Shown here in pieces: positions 46,001-54,561 of a stretch of DNA of 64,000 nucleotides. The notes below the pieces were generated by a model that saw nothing but the letters and a program-made list of their open reading frames with translations, searched no databases and was not told the DNA's origin. Both the position numbers and the translations under genes were made by a program. Source of the stretch: Flavilitoribacter nigricans DSM 23189 = NBRC 102662 (GTDB lineage: Bacteria > Bacteroidota > Bacteroidia > Chitinophagales > Saprospiraceae); contig NZ_PDUD01000045.1 in the NCBI RefSeq assembly GCF_002646595.1, positions 44,047 through 108,046 of the forward strand. Reading direction: 5' to 3'. Position 1 is the first letter of the stretch. Each line of letters begins with the position of its first letter.

Positions 46001-46089
46001 TCATCAGTGATTGTACCCTTAACCGTTGATTGCGAGTACATTGCACTAGCCAGGAACCCCAGCATAATGCAGAGTAATGCTTTTTTCAT
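43066..46089 (-). CDS. susC: SusC/RagA-family TonB-dependent outer-membrane transporter
   Basis: This is a 1007-residue transporter. The signal peptide (about residues 1-19) is followed by a carboxypeptidase-like domain (STVKGTITDESGEPLPGATV), a plug with EVVVVGYGESRKEGLTGSV, the SusC motif QIRIRGQGSISASSEPLYVI and DASSTAIYGSRGANGVILI, then a 22-stranded barrel with LNLSRWENPGDMT- and DGSYVRLRNVTLAYDLP-type ends and a final Phe. Uptake would be powered by TonB-ExbB-ExbD, for which components are encoded at 18.9-21.4 kb. The upstream 341-bp gap (46090-46430) is AT-rich and holds no gene; I could not find a convincing promoter there. Confidence 0.95.
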   Translation of the reverse strand: MKKALLCIMLGFLASAMYSQSTVKGTITDESGEPLPGATVLEKGTINGTATDLDGNYILSVSTANAILEVSYTGFEKKEVAVSGRGTVDVSLASAAIGISEVVVVGYGESRKEGLTGSVQSLGSEKLEQVPLASIEQTLQGNVAGLQSVTGNGQPGANVQIRIRGQGSISASSEPLYVIDGIPVTAGDLTRTNTTANTMASINPNDIESITVLKDASSTAIYGSRGANGVILITTKSGKEGKPKVALRTQYGFNDWAVTDNRRLKPLTSEQYTEMFIEGWVNRGETVERAIERFEGYYGDAVTFGANGEIQQVNVETDWVEGITRVGQNQSYDLSVQGGTDKVKYYASAGYFSQESPIIYSGLDRYNSRLNITAEILPGVSISNNLSVSFLNQKGMSSGSGWANPMYNAYFLAPVIPLYDEQGRFYGDHKSFFMGGNNPVGSLSGDDTREFDQIRMMDNLSADWEIVDGLTFRSSWAFDIINIEENFFRNGRYGDGRNVGGYANEYYRNQLNWIGTQTLNYATSFGESHNISALAGYESQKTTTKGIRASGEGFPNPNLRTLASAATPTQASSDITEYSFESVFSRLDYNFNYKYYLSASIRRDGSSRFGSNNRFGTFWSLGLSWRLDQEEFLLGSETITQLKLRASYGTNGNAGIGNYDAKSLFGFGFDYDGTGGGAVTNIGNQDLTWETSTNFNVGLDFGLGNVLSGTVEYFERESDNLLLNRPISATTGFTSLTQNFGAMKNSGIELTLNAALVETSDFQVSVGGNISFLKNEIIRLDEEIIDGTKIRREGLDFQSYYLYQWAGVNPDDGTPLWYVDESMTETTGNFSEASRVVDGKSATPDFFGGFSTFFRYKNLSLDGQFTFSWGNYIYDAEARFLQGDGALTPRSQTHLNLSRWENPGDMTDVPYFRWGGNNNSNAANMTRWLFDGSYVRLRNVTLAYDLPASALQGIGLSSIRAYVRGTNLLTFVKDDRLYHDPEAQISGVISSPVPNLKTISFGVDFGF

Positions 46090-46430
46090 CTAGTCTCAAT
46101 TTTTAGTGAGTGACAAGCTTAGTCCCCCTAAAAATAGAGCATAGGTTATTTTAAAAAAAGCTTCGTTACCTTATTATACCTTTCGAATGCTTACCAATTA
46201 GACAAAGATTATACGCCAAAAAGAATAAAACGAAAGTAAGTATATGCCTCACAAAATTTTAGTTAAGGAAACAGCTTGTTTTTTGGAAAATATACCGTAA
46301 CCAGAGGCAGAAAATAAATTGATTTTTGTCTCCTTTTTTACAAAACAAAAATTGTAAGTTACCAAAATAGCGCGTAATTAGCGATGCTTTTCGAAGGTCT
46401 CACCAGGTCCTGTCCGGCACCGGCAGGACG

Positions 46431-48683
46431 TCATCGAATAAGGGTGGCGTAGCCCTTGAGTTCGATCAGATCTCCCCTCGGTTCGTTGTAACTCACCATA
46501 ACCACATAGACCCCATTCGGCGAATCCTGACCGTTGTTCAGCTTGCGGCCGTTCCAGCCTTCTTCCGGATCTTCCGTTTCAAATACCAGCTCTCCCCAGC
46601 GATTCCAGATCGTCATTTTAAAATTGGTGGCCCCTTCCATCAGGCCTTCGCCCATATACACATCGTTGCGGGCATCGTTATTCGGCGTAAAAGCATTGGG
46701 CAGAAAATACCGGACTTCCGGAAAAATATCTATGATGGCCGTCGCTGTATCCTGGCATCCACTCTGGTGGGTAACGATCTGGCTCACCACGTAGCGGCCG
46801 GTATCCGGGAAGGTATAATTCGGACTCGGCAGATTGGAATTGAAATTCGTACCGAAATCCCACCGCCAGGCGATCGCCCCGCTGGATTCATCCTGAAAAT
46901 AGACCGTGGGCTGAATATTGCTCGGCTCTTCCGGGGTAAAGGAAAAACCCGCTTCCGGCGAGGGTTGCACCGTGATCAGTTCACCGAACGTTGTATCCGT
47001 TTCACAACCGATGGGCGAGGTAATGGTCACATCCACCGTATAGGTCCCCGGATCTTCGTAGGTATAGAACGGGCTGATCGCCGAGCTACTGCCCCCGTCG
47101 CCGAAGCTCCAGTCAATATCGTAGGTGGTATCGATGGGAAAGGAAAGATTATCGAAAAATATCTCGGCCGGCGCACATCCGTCGAAGGCACTCGGGGCGA
47201 TCACGATCAGCCCGGGCACCGGGAAATAAGGTAGATTTTTGGTAACCGATTCCACGCACTGGTTGGTATCCCGCACCGTCAGCGTGACGGGCAGGTTACC
47301 CGGTATGCGGTAGTTGTAGGTTGGGTTTTGTCGATTCGAAACGCCCCCTTCCCCAAATTGCCAGTTCCAGGACGTGAGGCAGCAACTTCCGGTGGCCGAC
47401 AGGTCCATAAAGTTGACCGGCCCCGCTACACAGGTATCGTATTCATAGGAAAAATCGGCAGTTATATCCGGAAAGACGTTCACTTTGATGAAAGCGGTAT
47501 CGCCGCAATCCGTGCCTTCGTTGAGCCGCAATTCACCGGTATAGGTACCCACGCCGGGAAAGGTCACGGTCGGATCCCATTCGTTGATGATCTGCGTATT
47601 GCCGTTGATGTCGAAACGCCATTCGAAGTGATCGATGAATTGCTCCAGGTAACTCTGGTTTTCAAAAGTAACCGTGTTGACCCCACAGGAATTGATGACA
47701 AATTCCTGATCGGCGATCTGAAAATCTTCCCGCACATCCGCCACTACCTGCGGATCACAACTGGCCACGTTAAACTGAAAGTCCCGGTAGACCTTACTGA
47801 GCAATTCGCCGTTCCGGTATTCCGACACGCAGACCCCCACCACAAACTGTCCGAGTATTTCCGGAACGCCGGTGATGATACCCAGCCTCGGATCGATCCG
47901 AACGGGATTGACGCCTTCCCCCAGCGGCATAAAGGGTGTAAAGTCCGGGGCCCGGAAGCTCACCTGCTGGTAAGGCGGGGCGCAGGCCGGGGCCGGTGCG
48001 GCGCCATCACAGGTGGTCAGGAACTGCTGATCCAGATTGTTCTCCCCACCATCCAGCGGGCTGCAGAATTCGTAAACCAGCTGATCGCCGTCCTCATCCG
48101 TTGCGGAGTGGTCAAAATCCAGTTCGGCCCCCGCACAGATGACGATGGGCGGAAATTCGTCAAATACCGGACTGTTGTTTTCCAGTTGCTGAGCCAGCGG
48201 AGTGATCTCCACCATATAGGTGGCGCCGGTGGCCTGGGGTGAAAATATATTGTTGATCGTGACGTTCCGGCAACACCGCTGGTAGGCCACGAAATAACTT
48301 TCCGTCGTTTTGGGCAGCTCCATTTCCCAGATGTAAACCCCTTCTTCCACACAGACATCGGGTGGGATCAAACAGGGGTAATCCGGTGCATCTACCGATC
48401 CCTGGCGGGTGAGGCTGACACTGGCCCGGGCAAAAGTCTGGGCCTGGTTTAGGTTCCCGCAATCCACTTCATTACCGCAGCGATACACACCGATCTCCGC
48501 ACGAGGGTCGAACTGTGCGCATTCCACACAAAAACAATCCCGGTACATTTTCATGGTGAACTGATAGCGGTCGTTGCCCAGATAGCGGTAGGTGATCCCT
48601 CCCCCGACGATGTGGCGGGCCTGGGACTGGTCAGGACATAAAAAGAAGATCAGGGCCAGCGGTAAAAAAAATAGTTTCCTCAT
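46431..48683 (-). CDS. PKD-domain secreted protein with type B T9SS sorting domain
   Basis: This is a 750-residue secreted protein. The signal peptide (LFFLPLALIFFLCPDQSQA) is followed by a Cys-rich N-terminal region (YRDCFCVECAQFDPRAEIGVY). Several PKD-like beta-sandwich repeats follow (WRFDINGNTQIINEWDPTVTF, SWNWQFGEGGVSNRQNPTYNY, WSFGDGGSSSAISPFYTYED). The C-terminal gliding-motility-type domain is at about residues 655-750 (LPNAFTPNNDARNDVY, IWNRWGELVFET, GWNG, GVYVVMVSY). That domain directs export by the type IX system. The function is probably adhesive or structural. Confidence 0.92.
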   Translation of the reverse strand: MRKLFFLPLALIFFLCPDQSQARHIVGGGITYRYLGNDRYQFTMKMYRDCFCVECAQFDPRAEIGVYRCGNEVDCGNLNQAQTFARASVSLTRQGSVDAPDYPCLIPPDVCVEEGVYIWEMELPKTTESYFVAYQRCCRNVTINNIFSPQATGATYMVEITPLAQQLENNSPVFDEFPPIVICAGAELDFDHSATDEDGDQLVYEFCSPLDGGENNLDQQFLTTCDGAAPAPACAPPYQQVSFRAPDFTPFMPLGEGVNPVRIDPRLGIITGVPEILGQFVVGVCVSEYRNGELLSKVYRDFQFNVASCDPQVVADVREDFQIADQEFVINSCGVNTVTFENQSYLEQFIDHFEWRFDINGNTQIINEWDPTVTFPGVGTYTGELRLNEGTDCGDTAFIKVNVFPDITADFSYEYDTCVAGPVNFMDLSATGSCCLTSWNWQFGEGGVSNRQNPTYNYRIPGNLPVTLTVRDTNQCVESVTKNLPYFPVPGLIVIAPSAFDGCAPAEIFFDNLSFPIDTTYDIDWSFGDGGSSSAISPFYTYEDPGTYTVDVTITSPIGCETDTTFGELITVQPSPEAGFSFTPEEPSNIQPTVYFQDESSGAIAWRWDFGTNFNSNLPSPNYTFPDTGRYVVSQIVTHQSGCQDTATAIIDIFPEVRYFLPNAFTPNNDARNDVYMGEGLMEGATNFKMTIWNRWGELVFETEDPEEGWNGRKLNNGQDSPNGVYVVMVSYNEPRGDLIELKGYATLIR

Positions 48684-49485
48684 TTAATTGGTAGTATTGG
48701 ATGTGGGATTTACAATAGCAGAGCTTTGGGTGCAGTAAGCAGGGGGTAAGATACACTCCATCTTCGTATCGGTGCTGAATGCCGGGCAGCAATCGTATTG
48801 CGCCGGGCTTTCGTCCTTTGCGAAGCGGCTGATCATAAATCGAGTTATAGCATACATTCGTTAAATCCTCACGTTAACATAAATAAAAATAGCAGGGTTT
48901 AGAACAATTGGTAGTAAGGAAGCTTGGCTATGCACGCCGGGCGACATTTTTTTCGCGAATATTCCGGCCGGAGAAAATTACCCAATTAACTGATCCTGGC
49001 CTGATCTTGAACCAGATAGTGCTTCAGCATTCCGGATATTTTCTCCCTTTTTCGGCAACGTACCGATCCCGGGCGGGTAGAACCATAAGCCCGGACAATT
49101 TCAACGAAAAGATAAGGGCTAAAATTTCTGAAATGTACTACTCCCCGGTAGAAAAAAGCAAAATTTGCACCCTTAACAAACAATACCATGCCCAAAAATG
49201 AGTTTTAGGAATGTATTTGATCACAAAGTCAACCCCAATTTTCCCATCGCTGTTGAAATTACACAATGAGTAGCCGGAATATATATACGATGCTTCAATA
49301 ACTTTCGGCCGCTCGACTTCAGAGTTTGTCCCTTATTCATAAATCTCATCCCTTTTTTGTGTGTCATTCCAGATTGGAGTGATTCTATCTGCGTTTCCCA
49401 AAAGCAATTTGTAATTTAAAGGAACGATAAGGATAATAGCTTCGTGCTAATGCCCTATCCTAAAATTTACGTGTTTATGATGCTG
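48684..49485. other. Long intergenic stretch without a convincing gene
   Basis: About 800 bp with no supported coding region. It holds GCCGGGC direct repeats around 48781-48808, an AAAATTTGC motif near 49161 resembling a weak -7 element, and short open frames with no recognisable family. One of these encodes MSFRNVFDHKVNPNFPIAV and four more residues at 49198-49269. It may contain long untranslated leaders, a small RNA or gene remnants. Confidence 0.4.
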
Positions 49486-50082
49486 ATGTCTACAAACGTT
49501 AGAAAGTCTATGGTTCCGGACTACCCTCTTGAAGATGCGCTTTCCTCTTTACGAAACAGTGGTCTGATCTTGTTTCCTACGGACACCATTTGGAGCATCG
49601 GGACCGACGCCAAGGACCCGGTGGCCATTCTTCGGCTGCTTCGGCTCTATCATCTGGTAGAATCACCCCAGCCGGTAGAGATCCTGGTGGATTCCCTGGA
49701 AATGCTCAAGCAATATGTTCCCGGACTACACCCTAAACTGGAAACGCTGCTGTTGTATCACGTCCAGCCCCTGGCCATTCAGGTCACCAATATGGATCGC
49801 CTGCCCGTACAACTGCGGGACGCGGATGTTCCCGTTGCCTTCCGATTGGTACAGGACAACTACTGCCGTCAACTGATCCAGGCATTTGGCGGGCCAATCG
49901 CCTCCATGTTTGCCACTTTTGACGGGACGCGGCTACCGGCCCATTTCGGTAATATCAATTCGGATGTGGTCACTTCCGCCGACCTGGTGGTGGGTCTGGA
50001 TGTACCCGCTCAAAAAAGTGGTCAGCCTTCGGTCATGATCCGGCTTTCACCGGACGATGAGCTGGAGTTTTTGCGGGAGTAA
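49486..50082 (+). CDS. YrdC/Sua5/YciO-family protein
   Basis: This is a protein of about 198 residues with the YrdC-type dsRNA-binding/threonylcarbamoyl-adenylate fold. The signature GLILFPTDTIWSIGTDAKDP matches the family's PTDT(V/I)xG(L/I) opening, and FRLVQDNYCRQLIQAFGGPIASMFA fits the later S/T-rich motif with changes. The family makes the tRNA t6A37 precursor, but divergence (for example WSIG for YGLG, loss of the usual KxRxxxKPL) suggests a YciO-like paralogue rather than the main enzyme. The start is uncertain: ATGs at 49450, 49486 and 49510 are all in frame, and 49510 is closest to the domain. Confidence 0.8.
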   Translation: MSTNVRKSMVPDYPLEDALSSLRNSGLILFPTDTIWSIGTDAKDPVAILRLLRLYHLVESPQPVEILVDSLEMLKQYVPGLHPKLETLLLYHVQPLAIQVTNMDRLPVQLRDADVPVAFRLVQDNYCRQLIQAFGGPIASMFATFDGTRLPAHFGNINSDVVTSADLVVGLDVPAQKSGQPSVMIRLSPDDELEFLRE

Positions 50083-50094
50083 GCTGCGCTAAGT

Positions 50095-50139
50095 CCGAAA
50101 GTTACGGGTGGACCGGTGCGGTTGCCCCGTAACTTTCGG
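50095..50139. terminator. Hairpin between two convergent genes
   Basis: A 14-bp perfect stem, CCGAAAGTTACGGG (50095-50108) and CCCGTAACTTTCGG (50126-50139), lies between the YrdC-family stop and the stop of the convergent ThuA fusion gene. There is no T-run. A bidirectional terminator or 3'-end block is the likely role. Confidence 0.55.
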
Positions 50140-50162
50140 CTCCCAGCGGCTACAGGCCGGAT

Positions 50163-53100
50163 CTATTTTGCTGAAAGCAGCGATGATCCCGGGCTGAAAT
50201 TGACCCGATCCAGGGCCGCATTTACCTGATTATCACCGGCGTTTTTGAACACGAAGTACAGGTCATGTTTTCCTCCCGTAGCTTCCGGTGTAATCGTAAA
50301 AGTCTGCAATTCGTCACCTTCCGTGACCGTCAGGCTCGCTGAGCCCGCCAGTTTTCCTTCATTCCCGTCCAGATGCAGTTCTACTTTTCCGCTCCCCTTT
50401 ACCTGGGCCAGTAAAGTGATCTCCTGGACTCCCGTGAGATCGATCCCCTCGAAGGCGATATACTGATTATTGGTCAGATCGACCATACCGTCGTTCCGGT
50501 CCCGCACCGAACCGATCTTGGTACCGTTGCTCTTCTGATCGTAGCGTTCGGCTTCCAGCTTCGGATAGCGCAGCACCAGCATTTCCTGGCTTGTGATCGA
50601 CTGGATCGCTCCGTTCCCTTTATCGGCATAGGTCGCCAGCAGGATATAGGCGCCCTCTTTATTGTCCTTATCGTGCAGATTGGTCACAAACGCCCCTTTG
50701 GCCGGGAAGGTTGATTGCCCTTCCCCGTCGCCGGCCAGCGAGAGGATGTATTCCGCGATCGTTGTCGTTTGCTCCAGGGTCAGTTGCGGGTGCGCGGACA
50801 TTACCGTTTCGCCCCATTTACCGCCACCGCCTTTTATGATCTTTTCGGCCAGATAAGCCGTAGCGCCGTCTTCCTCGGCGTAACGCTCGGCGATCTCCAG
50901 GTAGCTCGGACCGTTCACCTTGCGGTCGACCGCGTGGCAGGCTTTGCAGTCGGAACCATCGATCAGTTGCTGGCCTTTGGCAAAAGCACCCATCGGCTGA
51001 TCATCGGCAGTCTGGTGCCCCATCGCCATTTCCACTACGTCATAACCTTCGGGAAGGTAGTCGATAGAGACCTTTACCCTGGAAGCATCCAGCGATCCGT
51101 CCGCCAGCGATCCGTCCTCCTTATCCGTTACCGCTACTTCGTAATCGATGGTAGCTTTATCCCAGTAAAAAGATTGATTTCCGTCCAGCTTCCATACGAT
51201 TTGCGGAGCCTCGTTCCCGACCTGGATCTCCACGGTGGTTTCGTCGGTATTGCCGCTTTCATCCGTCACCTGCAGCTTTACGGGATAGATTCCGGCCTGT
51301 TCAAAAGTATAGGAAGCATCCGCTGTACGCTCCTGGACCGCGTCGCCTTCAAACGTCCAGGCGTAAGTGAGCCCTTCGCGATCGAGATCTTCGCTCTTTT
51401 CCGCCGAGAAGGCCACCGTCAGGGGAGCTGCACCCGCCGGTTTATCCGCCGTGATGCGGGCGATCGGAGCCCGGTTGCCGCTGACGTACTCCACCCGCGA
51501 CAGGCGGGCATCCTGGTTGCGCGCGAACCAGGTCTGGCCGTATTCCAGCACATACAGCGCTCCGTCCGGTCCGAAGACCATATCCATCGGTCGGGAAAAT
51601 TCCATATTCGGAACGAAGGGATCGGCCTGGATAAATTTGCCCTCCTCGTCCTGGTGGATGACAAAGATCCAGTTGCGCATCCATTCGTAAATGAAAAGCT
51701 TGCCGTCAAAATATTCGGGATAGCGGTTCTCCACTCCGGCAAATTGATCCTGGTAGTAGACCGGACCGGCCATCGGGTTTTTACCGCCGGTTTTCACCCA
51801 GGGAAATTCCTCGGACTCGTCGTAGGAGTACCAGATCAGTGAGGGGGTGAAGGGCGGCAGTTCCTGTAGTCCCGTATTATTGGGTGAATCGTTGATCGGG
51901 TTTTCCGGATTGAACGGTTCACCGCTTTGTTTTTTAGCGAAGTCGTAATCGTTATAGGCCTTGCCGTCTCCCCGGAAATAAGGCCAGCCGTAGTAGCCGG
52001 CTTTTTTCGCCAGGTTGATCTCGTCGTAGCCTTTAGGTCCGCGCATCTCGCCGTCCTTTCCGGCATCCGGCCCTACGTCTCCCCAGTACAGCCAGTCGCG
52101 TTTCTGATCGATAGAGATGCGGAAGGGGTTCCGGCATCCCATCACAAAGATCTCCGGCCGCGTATCGGGCGTTCCTTCCGGGAACAGGTTACCTTCCGGA
52201 ATGGTGTAACTGCCGTCCGGTTCCGGGTGAATGCGCAGGATCTTACCGCGCAGGTCGTTTGTATTACTGGAAGTACGCTGGGCGTCCCAGGGTTCCCGGC
52301 CGGACTGCTCGTCGATCGGAGCGAAGCCGTCGGAAGCAAAGGGGTTGGTATCATCTCCGGTGGACAGGAATAGATTGCCGTGCCGATCAAATTCCAGCGA
52401 TCCACCGGAGTGGCAGCAGGTGACCCGTTGGGTTTCCACTTTCATAATGACCTGCTCGGAAGCAAAATCCCAGGTAGTACCGTCGAATTTAAAGCGGGAG
52501 ATCTGGTTGATGGATTCTTCGCCCGGAGGAGCGTAATACACGTACACCCACTTGGATTCCGGATAGTCCGGCGCTACGGCAACGCCCATCAGTCCATCTT
52601 CGAATTCATCCCAAACGGGAATAGACGTCAGTGAATCCGTGGCATTGGATTGCGGATCCCAGATGCGGATAGCTCCTTTGCGCTCCACGATGATCGCCCG
52701 GCCGTCGGGCAGAAAATCGAACTCCATCGGTTCGTTCAGGTTGGAGACCAACACGGTCTTTACAAAACGATTCTCAAAGGGCACGCGGAGGGTATGGGCC
52801 CGGGCGTAATCCAGCTGATCGTCGCCGATCGCCCATTCGATCCCGCCCTTGAGATGATCCAGAAAAAATGCTTCCTCGAAGGATTCGGGCGTATGCCCCA
52901 TGCCGGTGTAAAAAGCCCGGCCGCCGTCGAATTCGTGGTACCAGACCAGCGGGTGGTAATCGCCCATGCCGCCGTCTTCGTAGCTGCTTTCATCCAACAC
53001 CATAAGGACGTTGACTTTTTCCTTATCGAAATTTTTGTAGTCATACCATTCGTCGGTACGGGTCACCTTGCCCAGACCGGCCTTTTGGGAAGCCGGATGA

Positions 53101-53543
53101 CTATCGTCTACTACTTCCAGTGTTGCTTCCTGGGTACGGGGGTGACTTTTAAACCAGCCACCGACCAGTTCGCCGTACCAGGGCCAGTCGTATTCGGTAT
53201 CCGCAGCGGCGTGGATACCCACAAAACCGCCGCCGGCCTGAATGAAGCGTTCAAAATCCGCCTGTTGGGCGTTATCCAAAATATCCTGAGTAGTATTGAG
53301 GAAAATGACCGCCGAAAAATCGCGGAGTACCTCCTCGGTGATCTGAGTGGGATCTTCGGTAGCGACTACCGTCCATCCATTTTCCTGGCCCAGCTTTTCG
53401 ATGGCCTCGATGCCGGCTTCTATAGATTGGTGCCGGTAGCCCTGGGTGTGCGAAAAGAGCAATACATTTTTTTCGCGCTGCGGAGCTGAGCAACTACTCC
53501 ACAAAACGGTGAGAAGCAATGCCCAGAAAGTCAGTTGTTTCAT
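50163..53543 (-). CDS. Fusion lipoprotein: ThuA, sorbosone-dehydrogenase propeller, PKD, cytochrome c, CBM
   Basis: This is a 1126-residue lipoprotein (LLTVLWSSC). The domains in order are: ThuA-like glutamine-amidotransferase fold (about 26-240; VLLFSHTQGYRHQSI, GFVGIHAAADTEYDWPWYG); glucose/sorbosone dehydrogenase beta-propeller (about 255-690; FDRHGNLFLSTGDDTNPFAS, DWLYWGDVGPDAG); PKD domain (about 705-785; GLTYAWTFEGDAVQ); class I cytochrome c (about 850-935) with haem motif CKACH at 866-870 and a Met ligand probably in ETVMSAH; and a CBM6-like jellyroll at the end. A sugar would be oxidised and electrons passed to the attached haem. The substrate is unknown. Confidence 0.92.
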   Translation of the reverse strand: MKQLTFWALLLTVLWSSCSAPQREKNVLLFSHTQGYRHQSIEAGIEAIEKLGQENGWTVVATEDPTQITEEVLRDFSAVIFLNTTQDILDNAQQADFERFIQAGGGFVGIHAAADTEYDWPWYGELVGGWFKSHPRTQEATLEVVDDSHPASQKAGLGKVTRTDEWYDYKNFDKEKVNVLMVLDESSYEDGGMGDYHPLVWYHEFDGGRAFYTGMGHTPESFEEAFFLDHLKGGIEWAIGDDQLDYARAHTLRVPFENRFVKTVLVSNLNEPMEFDFLPDGRAIIVERKGAIRIWDPQSNATDSLTSIPVWDEFEDGLMGVAVAPDYPESKWVYVYYAPPGEESINQISRFKFDGTTWDFASEQVIMKVETQRVTCCHSGGSLEFDRHGNLFLSTGDDTNPFASDGFAPIDEQSGREPWDAQRTSSNTNDLRGKILRIHPEPDGSYTIPEGNLFPEGTPDTRPEIFVMGCRNPFRISIDQKRDWLYWGDVGPDAGKDGEMRGPKGYDEINLAKKAGYYGWPYFRGDGKAYNDYDFAKKQSGEPFNPENPINDSPNNTGLQELPPFTPSLIWYSYDESEEFPWVKTGGKNPMAGPVYYQDQFAGVENRYPEYFDGKLFIYEWMRNWIFVIHQDEEGKFIQADPFVPNMEFSRPMDMVFGPDGALYVLEYGQTWFARNQDARLSRVEYVSGNRAPIARITADKPAGAAPLTVAFSAEKSEDLDREGLTYAWTFEGDAVQERTADASYTFEQAGIYPVKLQVTDESGNTDETTVEIQVGNEAPQIVWKLDGNQSFYWDKATIDYEVAVTDKEDGSLADGSLDASRVKVSIDYLPEGYDVVEMAMGHQTADDQPMGAFAKGQQLIDGSDCKACHAVDRKVNGPSYLEIAERYAEEDGATAYLAEKIIKGGGGKWGETVMSAHPQLTLEQTTTIAEYILSLAGDGEGQSTFPAKGAFVTNLHDKDNKEGAYILLATYADKGNGAIQSITSQEMLVLRYPKLEAERYDQKSNGTKIGSVRDRNDGMVDLTNNQYIAFEGIDLTGVQEITLLAQVKGSGKVELHLDGNEGKLAGSASLTVTEGDELQTFTITPEATGGKHDLYFVFKNAGDNQVNAALDRVNFSPGSSLLSAK

Positions 53544-53700
53544 TTTAATCCTTTGTATGATGATTTTTCGTTTGAACTTGCGAAGTTACTTTAGTTACGG
53601 CATTTTTTAGGAAAAACCGAATAAAATTAGGTTTGGCAAATTAACAGGGTGTAGACCAAAACTACCCAAATGGCCGGTTGTTTTTAATAAAAAAAGAGCT

Positions 53701-54456
53701 ATGGATAAGCTATTAATGGACAAAGTTGCGATCGTAACGGGAGGTGCTTCCGGTATCGGGAAAGCATCGGCTCTTTTACTGTCCCAGCGGGGTGCTAAAA
53801 TTACCGTATCGGATGTCGATGAAACGGGCGGTAAAGCCGTCGTAGACCAGATCAAAGCCGGTGGCGGAGCGGCGATCTTCGTACCCGCCGACACCTCCAA
53901 ACCCGAAGATGCCGAACGCACCGTCCGGGAAACCATCAAGGCTTTCAAGCGCCTGGACATTGCGGTTAACAACGCGGGTGTCGGTGGAGAAAGCGCCCCG
54001 GTCGGAGCCTATCCGATCGAATCCTGGGACAAGGTGATCGCCATTAATCTTTCCGGCGTATTCTACGGGATGCGTTACCAGATCCCCGCCATGCTGGAAA
54101 GCGGTGGCGGTAAGATCATCAACATGGCCTCTATTCTGGGGCAGGTTGGATTTGCCAACAGCAGCGCCTACGTGGCCGCCAAACACGGAGTAGTGGGCTT
54201 GACCAAAAACGCCGCATTGGAATACTCTGGCCAGGGTATCCGCGTGAATGCCATCGGTCCGGGTTTCATCAAAACCCCGCTGTTGGCCGAAAATCTGGAG
54301 GAAGAACAACTGGAAATGATCGCGCAGCTGCATCCGATCGGCAGACTCGGAGAATCGAAAGAAGTAGCCGAACTGGTCCTCTGGCTGGCCAGTGACCAAT
54401 CCTCTTTCGTCAGCGGATCGTACTACCCCATCGACGGCGCTTACCTCGCCCAGTAG
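53701..54456 (+). CDS. Short-chain dehydrogenase/reductase (glucose 1-dehydrogenase-like)
   Basis: This 251-residue classical SDR has TGGASGIG (residues 13-20), an acidic residue after strand 2 (VSDVDETGG), which suggests NAD(H), NNAGVGGESA, the catalytic Ser in INMASILGQ and Tyr-Lys in AYVAAKHGVVGLTK. The GPGFIKTPL and SGSYYPIDGAYLAQ segments are typical of the family. Relatives oxidise sugars or secondary alcohols. It is a single gene with AAAGAG before the ATG and a strong hairpin after the stop. Confidence 0.92.
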   Translation: MDKLLMDKVAIVTGGASGIGKASALLLSQRGAKITVSDVDETGGKAVVDQIKAGGGAAIFVPADTSKPEDAERTVRETIKAFKRLDIAVNNAGVGGESAPVGAYPIESWDKVIAINLSGVFYGMRYQIPAMLESGGGKIINMASILGQVGFANSSAYVAAKHGVVGLTKNAALEYSGQGIRVNAIGPGFIKTPLLAENLEEEQLEMIAQLHPIGRLGESKEVAELVLWLASDQSSFVSGSYYPIDGAYLAQ

Positions 54457-54476
54457 ATTGACGGCGGCGACCACAT

Positions 54477-54515
54477 AAATCAGCCCGATGGCGAAAAGTA
54501 CCATCGGGCTGATTT
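54477..54515. terminator. Terminator hairpin after the SDR gene
   Basis: A 15-bp perfect stem, AAATCAGCCCGATGG (54477-54491) and CCATCGGGCTGATTT (54501-54515), lies 21 bp past the SDR stop. It could also serve the convergent lysoplasmalogenase gene. Confidence 0.7.
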
Positions 54516-54561
54516 CGATCCTCGCGCCCGCTTTGGTGCCTAAGAAGAGGGGCTCCCCAGA

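Noticed and set aside
46090..46430. Promoter of susC
   Set aside because: Only one-mismatch -7 candidates (such as AATCTTTG on the minus strand) were seen, without a TTTG box at 19-21 bp.
48908..49201. 97-codon open frame in the long gap
   Set aside because: It has no recognisable family, an atypical composition and no supported start context. I treat it as non-coding.
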